NCBI GenBank assembly: GCA_020747045.1
Contig: JAGTJN010000002.1
Coordinates: 1,302,001-1,366,000 of the forward strand
Length of the DNA stretch: 64,000 nt
Direction of reading: 5' to 3'
Source: Phaeosphaeria sp. MPI-PUGE-AT-0046c
Taxonomy: Eukaryota; Ascomycota; Dothideomycetes; Pleosporales; Phaeosphaeriaceae
Below the pieces are notes generated by a model that saw only the letters and a list, made by a program, of their open reading frames with translations, was not told where the DNA came from and did not search any database. Numbering within the stretch: the first letter of the stretch is position 1; the number at the start of each line of letters is the position of its first letter. This document shows positions 28,108 through 37,824 of this stretch, piece by piece. The translations under genes and the position numbers were made by a program.

Positions 28108-30636
28108 CTACACTTTCCAAACAGTGCCATTTTTCTTATCCTCCTCAATCTTGCGATCAATCGCCTTGCTCAAACTCTCCTGAATACCCTTACTCGGCGT
28201 CCTTGTCGCCATAGGATCTGCTCTTCCCCTGCTTCCCAGCGCTGAGCCGCGTACGCGCGCAACAGTACGATTCTGCGCTGGTGTGCGATTCTGCACCGGC
28301 GTGGCAGGAGCAGCGCGACGAGGCATAAATTCAATGCGCTTTGGTGTCTTAGGTGCAAGAGTAACGGGCGTATTAGGCTTGGAAGGTGAACCTTCGGGAG
28401 TATGACTCTCTTTCACCCTGGTCTTTGACTTCGGAGGTGAAGGAGTGGATTTGGTAGGGCTGGGTTTATTCCAGTCCGCTATGCGTGCTGCAATATCTCG
28501 TGCACCCACAAAAACCGGATGAGAGGATTGTGGTGGTGGAGCATCTTTTGAGACACTGACAGAAAGAGGCTTCTGTGTCTTCGGACGAGCTGGTGACGCG
28601 ATCTTAAGCGCTGGAGTGTCAAAGGCAGACTTACGGGCACTTTGTGGGAAAGTGCTGGCAGGTTTAGGCTTTGCTGGTGTGGCAAATAATTTTGGTTTGG
28701 AGGTTGCCTGGACAGCTCTTGCAGCACAAAGCGTGCCATTCTGGGCAGTTGTCAAAGCTTTCTTTGTGGGAGTCGCCGTACGGGCTGATGTGGCCAATGG
28801 TGGACGTGTAAACCCGGAAGCATGAGGCAATTCCTTGTCCAAGGGGTCGTGTTCAATTGGGCTCTGTACCCCATCTGGAGCGTCTTTCAGTGCAAGTGTA
28901 GGTGCACCTTGCGGCAAAGGCTTTCCTGTACCCTTGACCGCATTCGGCGTGATTGGAGAAGCAAGATGTATCTGCCTCATCGACGCACTCGTTCCAGCCA
29001 TACTAACCGACGATCCAGATGCGTTCGAGACATCCGTAACATCAAATGCAGTCCGCAGGATTTCGGTCCTCCTCTTCAAGGCCGGAGTGCCTCGCTCAGA
29101 TGCAGGTAGTGTGAATTCCTCAGGCAGTGGACTGGCGTCATTGTCCCTTCCTTTCGAATTAAAGTCGATCCCAAGAGAATCGCTCAACGACTTGGTGAGT
29201 GTGCTCATTTCTTGCCGCATAGTGAGATGCACCAACGGATTTGTACCGGCCCGTCTCATCGTCCTCGGTAACACAGGTCTTGGTAGCCGACTTATTGTGG
29301 GCTCAGGACCCAGGAAGTTGACCTGCTTCTTGAGCGATGATGATGCTGACTTTGCTTCAGAAATCGGTTGAGCCTCCACAGCAAAAGGGAGAAGCCGGTA
29401 ATGTGACGTTTGTTCTTTGATTATGAAGGGCGAGGCATATATGTGAGGCTCTGATACTTCTTCTGGTGAACGAACGGATTGTGCCTGACGGTCTAGCTCT
29501 TTCGTAGAACTAGCAGGCTTGATATCGGACATTCTGACGAACTCGATATGACCAAGCTTTTCAGCAGCTTTGCGTAAGGGCGTTGGCGGGCCCGATATAT
29601 CATTGCCTCCAGCACGCTGATCCGATTCTGCATTGTGCAGCTGCGGTGTGTGTTTCTTCAAAGCAGCCATCGACTCGCCAATGTCGAAAGACCCCACTCG
29701 TGCTGGTCGTGTCTGCGCCTTGTTGACAATGTTCAGTGATGGCCTGGGGCACTTTTCAGAGCTTGACGCTGCCGGTACAGTTGTCTCGTTGCTCGCAACC
29801 AACTGTTTCACACCTGCCTGTTGGGGGGCAGATCGAGTTGAATTCGGTGTAAATGCACCCTGTGCAAGCTTGGTAGCCAGTTTGATAGATTTTGTTGGTG
29901 AAAGTTTGCCACTTCGTCCTGTCGCCGGCTGGGGAGTCGTAGGTTCGCGAACAAGAGTGGAAGAGTGAGGTTTTGGTGTAGCGGACTTCCTCGGGATGCC
30001 ATTCTTTGTGGCACTCGACTTGATAGCAGCCCGGCTTCCCGAGCCAGGTTGCGCAGGCGCGTTCTTCTTCGTCAACGTAACCTTCTGCGGGGTTCTTGGA
30101 GCGGTTTGCTTCTCAGGGCCGGCGCGCTTAGCTGGCGTCTGCTTGGTCGGACTGGTGTACCCCAATGGTTTTGTTCCGTCTCCCATCTTCGTCGGGCTGG
30201 GCGTTCTCTTTGTAGGTGTCCCAGCTTCGTGTTCCTTCTTCTTCGGTGTAATCTTGCTTAGAGGTAGTTCGCACGAATAATAGAACCCGCCTGGCACAAT
30301 CTCCAAGTTCTGCTTGGTTGGGCTATCTTTGCCCTTCCTTGGCGACTCGCTCCTCTTTGTGGAACTGGCGCGCTCCTTGGTTGGACTCGGTGTGCGCGGC
30401 GGCGTCGCAGGCACCATACCAACTCCCTCTAGGAAGCGGCGGCGGAGGGGTGTGGTTACCTGATCTGGTTGAGTGTCCGGCGAGCTCGAATGTTTAGTTG
30501 GCATTTGCGGGCTGTTGCTTTGGTCTTTGCACGATTTCGCTATCTCATTAACGTGGTGCAAACCTGGGGGTGATGGGTCCGAGCTGGATCTCGGTGCGTT
30601 AGCCGCATCAGTACACGTAGTGAAAGCAATCATCAT
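28108..30636 (-). CDS. Basic disordered protein rich in S/T-P-x-K motifs
   Basis: This is an intronless frame of about 842 aa if started at the ATG at 30636. The frame is open from an ATG at 30828, but the extra 64 residues look non-coding; the ATG at 30504 is another option. The chain is basic, almost free of large hydrophobic blocks and very rich in Ser, Thr, Pro and Lys. At least fifteen S/T-P-x-K motifs are visible (six SPTK, plus TPTK, TPKK, SPSK, TPSK, TPAK and others), concentrated in the first 200 and last 250 residues. Such motifs are the classic cyclin-dependent-kinase target and also occur in linker histones and microtubule-binding proteins. The protein ends in a charged helix (LSKAIDRKIEEDKKNGTVWKV). 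A cell-cycle-regulated nuclear or cytoskeletal role is inference; I recognise no named family. Confidence 0.7.
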   Translation of the reverse strand: MMIAFTTCTDAANAPRSSSDPSPPGLHHVNEIAKSCKDQSNSPQMPTKHSSSPDTQPDQVTTPLRRRFLEGVGMVPATPPRTPSPTKERASSTKRSESPRKGKDSPTKQNLEIVPGGFYYSCELPLSKITPKKKEHEAGTPTKRTPSPTKMGDGTKPLGYTSPTKQTPAKRAGPEKQTAPRTPQKVTLTKKNAPAQPGSGSRAAIKSSATKNGIPRKSATPKPHSSTLVREPTTPQPATGRSGKLSPTKSIKLATKLAQGAFTPNSTRSAPQQAGVKQLVASNETTVPAASSSEKCPRPSLNIVNKAQTRPARVGSFDIGESMAALKKHTPQLHNAESDQRAGGNDISGPPTPLRKAAEKLGHIEFVRMSDIKPASSTKELDRQAQSVRSPEEVSEPHIYASPFIIKEQTSHYRLLPFAVEAQPISEAKSASSSLKKQVNFLGPEPTISRLPRPVLPRTMRRAGTNPLVHLTMRQEMSTLTKSLSDSLGIDFNSKGRDNDASPLPEEFTLPASERGTPALKRRTEILRTAFDVTDVSNASGSSVSMAGTSASMRQIHLASPITPNAVKGTGKPLPQGAPTLALKDAPDGVQSPIEHDPLDKELPHASGFTRPPLATSARTATPTKKALTTAQNGTLCAARAVQATSKPKLFATPAKPKPASTFPQSARKSAFDTPALKIASPARPKTQKPLSVSVSKDAPPPQSSHPVFVGARDIAARIADWNKPSPTKSTPSPPKSKTRVKESHTPEGSPSKPNTPVTLAPKTPKRIEFMPRRAAPATPVQNRTPAQNRTVARVRGSALGSRGRADPMATRTPSKGIQESLSKAIDRKIEEDKKNGTVWKV

Positions 30637-30957
30637 GTGATTTTCGTAAACATCAGCGACCGCTTTCGGGACCAAACAGAGGGGGGTTTCGTAAAGGAAT
30701 GAGATCAAAATTGCAGGCGTTGTTTTGAGACAGCTGTGTGCGACAAACAACCACGAACCCACTTTGCTGCATGATGCTGTGAGACATGTTTGCTCGTGCT
30801 GTACGACAATGGAAAATATTATAAACAAAGCTTCTTAGCAGTCGACATATATCAAAGTTCCATGTGTGAAAGATCATTTTCTACATGAATTCGTAAGCAA
30901 AGACGCCGGCTACATGCTCTTAGGTGTCCGATATCTACCAGCTAACTCAAAAACTGT
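30637..30957. other. Short intergenic region, no feature seen
   Basis: This spacer lies between the 3' end of the isocitrate dehydrogenase gene and the 5' end of the S/T-P-x-K gene, both on the minus strand. It would hold the promoter of the latter, depending on its true start. Confidence 0.4.
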
Positions 30958-32518
30958 TTATAGCTTTTCCTTCAAGCTTGCCTTCAATCTCCTCTCAACT
31001 GCGTCAAGGTACTCATTCGTTGTGACCCATGCGCTCCTCTCCTTCTTTCCGCACGCAAGTGCAAGATCCTTGGTCATGATGCCGTCCTCGTTCACGGTGT
31101 CGACGCAAGCCTTCTCGAGCTGCTCAGCGAAGACAACGAGCTCAGGAGTGTTGTCGAGCTCGCCACGCTTGACGAGACCCTGTGTCCACGCATAGATGGA
31201 TGCGATGGGGTTGGTGGATGTCTCGCGGCCCTTCTGGTGCTCGCGGTAATGGCGTGTGACGGTACCGTGCGCGGCTTCAGCCTCGAAGGTCTTGCCATCG
31301 GGGGTGATGAGGACGGAGGTCATGAGACCGAGGGAGCCGAAACCTTGTGCAACGATGTCTGACTGAACGTCACCGTCGTAGTCTGCAAATGTCAGTATAT
31401 GTTGCGCTGAATAGAACGGGCGAACGCACTCTTCATGGCGATGATGTAGCCACCGTCACTCTTGATCATCTGGGCGACCATGTCGTCAATCAAGCGGTGC
31501 TCGTACCAGATGCCAGCAGCCTCAAAGTCCTTCTTGTACTGGGTGTCGTAGATCTCTTGGAAGACGTCCTTGAACTTGCCGTCGTATGCCTTCAAGATGG
31601 TGTTCTTGGTGCTCATGTAGAGCGGCATCTTCTTGTCGAGCGCAAGCTTGAACGAAGAGTGCGCGAAACCCTTGATCGACTCGGTGGTGTTGTACTGGGT
31701 CTGAGCAACACCTCCTTCCGCGGGGTAGTCGTAGACCTTGATGACCTCGGGCTTGCCGCCCTTGGGTGTGAAGACCATCTCGAGTGTGCCCTCGCCCTCA
31801 ATGACGCGGTCCTTTGCGCGGTACTGGTCACCGAACGCGTGACGGCCAATGATGATGGGCTGCTTCCAGCTAGGTACGAGGCGGGGAATGGCGGGGATGA
31901 CAATGGGGGCGCGGAAGACGGTTCCTCCTCTGGGAACTGTTAGTGCTACACGTGGGGTTGGACATGTTTGTCATACAGGTGGTTTCGGATGGTGCCGTTG
32001 GGCGACAGCCACATCTTCTTGAGCTTGAACTCCTCGACGCGCTGCTCATCAGGTGTGATGGTAGCGCACTTGACACCGACCGAGTACTTCTTGATTGCCT
32101 CAGCGGCGTCAAGAGTGACCTGGTCGTTGGTCTCATCACGGTACTCGAGGCCAAGATCGTAGTACTTGAGGTCAATGTCCAGGTACGGGTGGATGAACTT
32201 GTCCTTGATGACCTGCCAGATGATCCTGGTCATCTCGTCGCCATCGAGCTCGACGACGGGGTTCTTGACCTTGATCTTCTTGATGCCTGAAGAGGACGCC
32301 ATCCTGCGCTGCTCGAGGTGGGAATAGAAGGCGGGTGTGGTGGTGGAGGGGCTGTTTGCGCGTGTTCGTTGCGGGGTGAAGAGCTGGGCCGATCTCGCAA
32401 ATGCAGCAGTCTGGGAGGAGAGGCACCTGGTAGCAAAAGAGGATGTCTGGGGTCGCGGCAGTCGTGCAATTGAAGTCGCAGAGCGGAAAGCAGCGGCGGC
32501 AGAAGTAGCTGGCTTCAT
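30958..32518 (-). CDS. idp1: Isocitrate dehydrogenase [NADP], mitochondrial, possible dual targeting
   Basis: This enzyme oxidises isocitrate to 2-oxoglutarate with NADP+ (EC 1.1.1.42), supplying NADPH and 2-oxoglutarate. The exons are 32518-31977, 31929-31430 and 31382-30958. The introns are 47 bp each: 31930-31976 (GTATGA..CCAG, phase 2) and 31383-31429 (GTGCGT..TGCAG, phase 1). The product is 488 aa. The junctions rebuild the conserved IRNHLGGTVFR and MKNYDGDVQSD. Residues 1-72 are Arg/Ser/Ala-rich without acidic residues until HLEQRR, a typical mitochondrial presequence. The mature enzyme begins around Met73 (MASSSGIKKIKVKNPVVELD). Met73 could itself be a second start giving a cytosolic or peroxisomal form, as known for the single NADP-IDH gene of some Aspergilli. 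The C-terminus KEKL is not a canonical peroxisomal signal. Confidence 0.97.
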
Positions 32519-33318
32519 GGCGGTGGAGTGGTGTGGATGGTATAACCTCGGAAACGTGAGTGCTCGACAGTGGTCTCAGATGGCGCTCCCGGCCGCGGTC
32601 TGGGTCCCTAAAGCGCAAACGGCGACGAAGTTCGGGCAGGTTCCGGAAAAGAGTTCAACACGGTGGAGTCGCCGGAGGGGTAATCTCATCCGAGGCATGA
32701 AAAGCCTTTTGTACCCAGCATCACGAGCAGAGCCCCATTGCGGCGCCCCAGGACGGCACATCTCCCTCCGGTGGTGCGCGGCTAATACCCCACGATTGCG
32801 CGCTGGGAATACGGTACGTCGAATTGATTGCTGGCGAGGGGCGGCACAGGCGACAGAGAGGTCCTGTCACGCGCAGCGCTGCATTCCATCAACGCGGGGT
32901 AGGTGTGGCGTCGACAGATACCTCCAACGGCGGCGGGCGCACCGCCGCGTCGAGATTATGCAAGACATGCGAATGCCAGATCCAGGGTCCATCTATCGGC
33001 CGGCAACGTCACGGCAAGCTGTGAGCTTTATTTAAGCTCGCCGTGAGCCTGGCGCCCGCGTTGTCCCCTCATCTTCACAAGCGGACAGCAGGAGGGGTTC
33101 CAACGCCTGATAATGTCAGGGCAGTGATATGATTGGCTGGCGGCATTCGTCATGCCGAATTTGAGTTCACAGCTGAGACGGGTAGGATACATGCGAGTAC
33201 CGTTCCGGCTTTCGCCGCCTTCGCGGCTCAGGCAAGAAAATGCCATGGCTGCACCTTCCTCGGGTATCAAGTCTCAGAAGCGAAAATACAATCCTACTCC
33301 GAGGACTACCTCGAGTCT
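32519..33318. other. GC-rich intergenic region upstream of isocitrate dehydrogenase
   Basis: This 800-bp spacer contains the presumptive idp1 promoter. No gene is supported. GC-rich CGG-type triplets cluster at 32930-33010. Confidence 0.4.
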
Positions 33319-34760
33319 CTACAGAATGGCACGGAATACATGTGTCCGTAGTGTGTCATTCCCCCTAGCCTCCTGCGTTACCTCGCGCTTGATCACCCTC
33401 CTCTGGCCCAATGGCTGCCTCACATGCATCAAGATACACGGCAACTCCGCCTTTGACTCTCCTCTAAACACCTGGATCTTGTCGATAAACATGTCCCCCA
33501 ACTCTGCCTTGTGCTGTATCAACAAGTACGCGAAACCTTGAACGTTCGGCGATCCTGCTCCGTGTCAGTCTGCCTCTTCGGGGTGCTTATATCGACTTGC
33601 TCCAGACTTACCCAGTATGGCCTTCGTCTCTGGCCAGATCCTCTCAAAAGTGTGGCCTGGCCATTCCTCCAGCTCCCAGTGATTTGCTTCGTGTGCCCTT
33701 TTCAGAATTTGTTGCGTTTCCTTGTTCACAATGCTGGCCGACAGGAAGTAATGGAGGTGGTTGAGCCGCGTCTCGCTCGAATAAGGAGGTTTGTGCATAG
33801 CCTTCCATGTGATCCACGCAATGTCCGAGAATGAACTCAGCTTCGGTAGTAAATTGTCTGGCACTGGGGGATTGCGCTCCTTCGCTGCCCACTTTGGTGA
33901 CTCTCGGCTGAGGGCGACAATCATGCCATCGTCTGGGTTGCAGAGGAAAGAGTACGATGCCCCAGTCGCCCTGTACCACGTCGTACCACTGGCATCACGA
34001 ATGTCATACCACTGATTGTCGACGTTTTCCGCGGACAATTCGTAGTTCTGGTGCGCTATGCTGACAAGATGGTGTTTGCCGCCTTCATATTCGGATGTGT
34101 ACTGCGCGAATGGTCAGTGTTGGTCATGGTCTGCGAGAAGTCTGCCGTACGTCACTGACACCGAGCTCCTCCAGAGCCCATCCGATACCCCAAGTCTCGT
34201 ACAAGTCGAAGAACGACTTGGCCAGCCTGTCTCGTGGAAAAGGGTACCAGAACCACAAGTCGAGAGCTTTAGTCGTCTCGAAGTCGCTCTTCGCGCTGCC
34301 TCTGATGGGCACATACAGGGCGCCAGCGTCACGATCCGAAGCTTGCACTGCGACATGTTAGTGGTTATCATCTTTCGCCAGCAGAGATTGATCTCACTGC
34401 CCCAACCAAGCGTACACCCCTTCGCTCCAGCCTTGTCCCAGAGATCATCACTTACCGGCTGCAACCCAGGAGTTGGTCGATGTGGCTGTGGTGGTGGAGG
34501 AGGAGGTGGTGGTGGCCGTGGGTTTGGAAGTGGAGGAGGATCGCCCCCCGTGGAGAAGGAAGATCTTGGGCGAAAGTACTCGAGTCCGGGAACCGGCTGC
34601 GTACAACTGCATCGGTGAGCTTCGATGAATATCTCATGAAGAGTGTCAATAAAGGGGCAGGAGATATAAGTCACACGTACTTATCACACAAGGTACTAAT
34701 TGCAGCAATTGGTAGCGCAAGCCGCAGAGCTAGCAACACAAAAGTTGCGACTGCGCGCAT
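33319..34760 (-). CDS. Predicted secreted protein of unknown function with poly-proline linker
   Basis: This five-exon gene was assembled by phase: 34760-34681, 34606-34398, 34347-34151, 34101-33612 and 33554-33319, giving about 403 aa. The introns are 74, 50, 49 and 57 bp. The third donor may instead be at 34159, which would shorten the protein by three residues. A signal peptide is clear (MRAVATFVLLALRLALPIAA). It is followed by a short mature N-terminus, a run of nine prolines, and then a folded region (DDLWDKAGAKGCTLGWG; DLWFWYPFPRDRLAKSFFDL; LYETWGIGWALEELG; TWYRATGASYSFLCNP; ELEEWPGHTFERIWPET; AYLLIQHKAELGDMFIDKI). I do not recognise a family. Regular spacing of Trp, Tyr and hydrophobics argues for a globular extracellular domain. 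No catalytic motif is apparent. Confidence 0.75.
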
Positions 34761-35895
34761 CAGTGGCAGTTGAAAGGTAGGACTTCGGGAGCACGAAGTG
34801 GTATAATGCAATCACCAGGTTTGCTCTTTCCTATACCAACTAGCGCACTTCACGTTCCTTCACTCACTTTCACTCGGTCGTGGCCGTTTGTCACAAGATG
34901 CTTCCAAAGTGGCTCTTGGCCTACATCTCATCGTTATTTACTACTCAAGCTACAGATTGAGGAATGTAATCCAGATAAACTTATCATTGCTTTCGTTTAG
35001 ACGACAAGACTAGCAAAGCCCGCAAATGATTTAAATCGCATCGACGTCGATTTGCACCTCGTCCACGTTACACAATATATGGAAAATGGCAAATTGAAGT
35101 TAACGCCCTACCTCAACCATCATCGCTAGCTCGTCAGCGAGGGTCCAATGCAAGTCGGGCTATATGGCAGTACATCTTACATCCTCGATGAGTGTCCGTT
35201 CTCGACATGTTAGCGACATCCTGTCGTTTTGAGAAAGTATGAAAGAAAAACTGAATCGTCGCATGCCCGTGCCTGGCTTTCAATTCGACAGCGAGTAGTG
35301 CCAGATTTCTTACCTCTGGAAACTGTCCGAAAAAAAAGGCACATTTCTTGCATGCTTACATTGGGATGACGAGTGGTAAGGATATTTGTTACCTTTCTGC
35401 TTCTTAAGTGCTCATCAATCAAGTCATTGCTTAACTGCTCATATATGCAAGCTTATATGATACTCTGAGCTTCCAGCTTCATGACTATACGTTAAGTAAT
35501 GTTCCTCGCTCGCAGATAGATCCTCACGCAATTCATCTGATCTATTTGCACTCCAGCATCAACTGTATCCCGGCACATATTTATGCCCATTCAGATTTGT
35601 CAGGTACCTTCACTGTTTTTAGATTATTTTTGGCATGTCCACAAAGAAATGGTCGCAATTGACAAGTGAAAGGCTTAGTAGTGCCACGACATTAATAACC
35701 CAATACCGCTTTGAAGTCTCCAGCAGCCATGTGCTTGCTGACTCATGCCCGCGTCTTCACATTTGCAAACGCTTTTGTTGTGTTTTTATCAGCTGCTCAG
35801 GTGATTCACTGCGACTCCGGCATTGTATTTACATCGACCGACTGCCCACGCACTTCGGCCTTCATCTAATACAATCTTCCCGCAGCCTGCACACC
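34761..35895. promoter_or_regulatory. Divergent intergenic region, secreted orphan / F-box gene
   Basis: This AT-rich 1.1-kb spacer lies between two divergent genes. No gene or repeat is supported. Confidence 0.4.
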
Positions 35896-37048
35896 ATGAA
35901 GCGCGCAAAGAAGATGCTTGCTTCACTTATGCAGTCGGCTAAGGCAAGGTGCGTCACGTAACTGGCTGCTGATAGGCTGATAGATATCACACGGCGAACG
36001 ATGCGCGGTGCCATGATTTAACCTTCTCTGACACTTTTTCAGCCTCCGCAAGAAATCTCGCAAGTCGTCAAAGTCATCCAAGTCTTCCACGCCGCCAAAG
36101 TCGCGGCAGTGCACGCAGCTTGCACTGCCGGCAGAATTGTTAAGCATCGTCTTCACTCATGTCGATCCGTTCACGGTCTGGATAGTGTGCGTCAAGTCCC
36201 GCGTACGAAGTGGCTAATTGGGCTCGCTTCAGTCGTCTGACATTGTCAGTCGCCTGTGCGAGACCATACATCTACGTCCTCGACGATCTTCTTCTGCATC
36301 AGACATGTCACTGACCTCGAATCAAAACCTTAGGTGCCGCAACGTGTCCAAGCTATGGCGTGCCGAGGCGGAGGCGCACTTCAAACTAGTCTGGCTGCCG
36401 CAGCTGTACTTCAAAGTTCGGTGCCACCTTGTGGACGCTTGTGTGCTCCAAGGACAAAATCGTGAACTCTCAGGCTGGTGCAAGACGACAGGGCTTTTGC
36501 ACTTCTCCCAAGTGTCCAATCGCGTGTTCTTCAGTGTGCGCCAAAAATATCGAATTCACCTTACGCCCCTCAGCTATTGGAACTCGCATAGAGACTATAG
36601 CGACGTCATGATGGTTCCTACGATGGTTTTAGATGCTAGATGCAGATATCTCATTCAGACGCAGTACAAAGTCATCAACAGAATCCGCAACGGAGGGCCG
36701 TTCAACGGATCACGCCCGATGAGACCGATTTTCCTGCGACAGCGTCCCATTCCCAACCAGATTGAGCTTCCAGGCTTGAAAGTCTACTTTAACAGCAACA
36801 AGATCTCCTTTCTCTGGAAGGAGTTCTTCACTCAGTTCTTCTTGGCAGAGATTCGTAACCCAGACGAGGAAGAGAACTGTGGAATGGTACTATGCCGCAA
36901 AGAAGGATGCAGAGTGACGATGAACAAGAACAGCAAGCACTGGGATGTGCGAAGACGAATTTGCTTGAATAAGTCGCCAAAGATACACGCAATCAAGTTT
37001 GGAGATATTGAGCGTATCTTCGGGCGAAGCATCTCGAAGTCCACATAA
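35896..37048 (+). CDS. F-box protein, fungal type
   Basis: The exons are 35896-35948, 36043-36186 and 36334-37048, with introns of 94 bp (GTGCGT..TTCAG, phase 2) and 147 bp (GTGCGT, CTGAC, TTAG, phase 2). The product is 303 aa. The second junction completes the F-box at about residues 44-77 (LPAELLSIVFTHVDPFTVW, then IVCRNVSKLWRAEAE), which supports the splice choice. Before it is a basic Ser/Lys-rich stretch (SLRKKSRKSSKSSKSSTPPK), a possible nuclear signal. The C-terminal ~220 residues are the fungal F-box-associated region with conserved-looking FLWKEFFTQFFLAEIRNPDE and a late Cys pair (CRKEGC). It presumably recruits an unknown substrate to an SCF ubiquitin ligase. It is the second F-box gene in the window and is not a close copy of the first. 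Confidence 0.8.
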
Positions 37049-37824
37049 GGGCTGAAAGCGCAGAAGAAGCTTACGATCGGAGTATTCCGCCATGTAGATA
37101 CTCGACGATCTCATGTGGACATATCTCTTGACATCGAACAGAATTGAGAGTGTGATACAAACCGTACAGCATGCAGAGTGCCGCAAACATACAGGTGTAT
37201 AATGCTCACCTCCCGCCCGCCCAGAGCTCACATCCCAATCAGCGCATACATTCCCGCGTCACTCACTCACTATCTGGGAGCTGGATTTCAGCGATGCACC
37301 ATGCTACAAAGTAGCCTAGCTACCTACGATCTACAATTCCATGACTCTGAAAGGTTAATGAGTACTATTTGTATACAGGACACATCTGAGATACGAAAGA
37401 GCCACTATCCAAGGTTCTATACGTTTATCGTGAGCTGTGTTGTAGAAATACTACTAGTAGAGTGGTAACAGTTCAGATAGTAGCTGGTACGGTACATCAC
37501 TCAAGACCAGCTTCTTCGTACACTCAAGGCGGTTAGACCCATGGTGACCCCTCATCAGGCATCCGCGACCAAGGCTGTGACTAGTTAAGTCCAACTAATT
37601 ACGGAAGATATGCGCGATGATGATCTGGTTCCCGTCCCGTGCATCATGTTCAGTCATAGAATTCCAGGCAGCATTCGCCACCCCAGAAGTGATCAAGGAT
37701 GATCTACATCTATGAAATGATCGAAAAGGGTATATCCTCTCTACTCATTTAACTAAACTGTTCTTTCAATAGCCCCACACTATTGTTTCTAAACTCTTAA
37801 ACTAGCCAATATTTTCTCGTCGCA
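37049..37824. other. Intergenic region, no feature seen
   Basis: This 776-bp spacer lies between two plus-strand genes. It is AT-rich near 37720-37820 and is the presumptive HET-gene promoter. Confidence 0.4.

Noticed and set aside
31347..31943. 198-codon plus-strand frame
   Set aside because: It lies entirely antisense to exons 2 and 3 of isocitrate dehydrogenase and is explained by the codon bias of that gene.
34058..34618. 186-codon plus-strand frame with a poly-glycine run
   Set aside because: It is the complement of the poly-proline exon of the secreted orphan on the minus strand.
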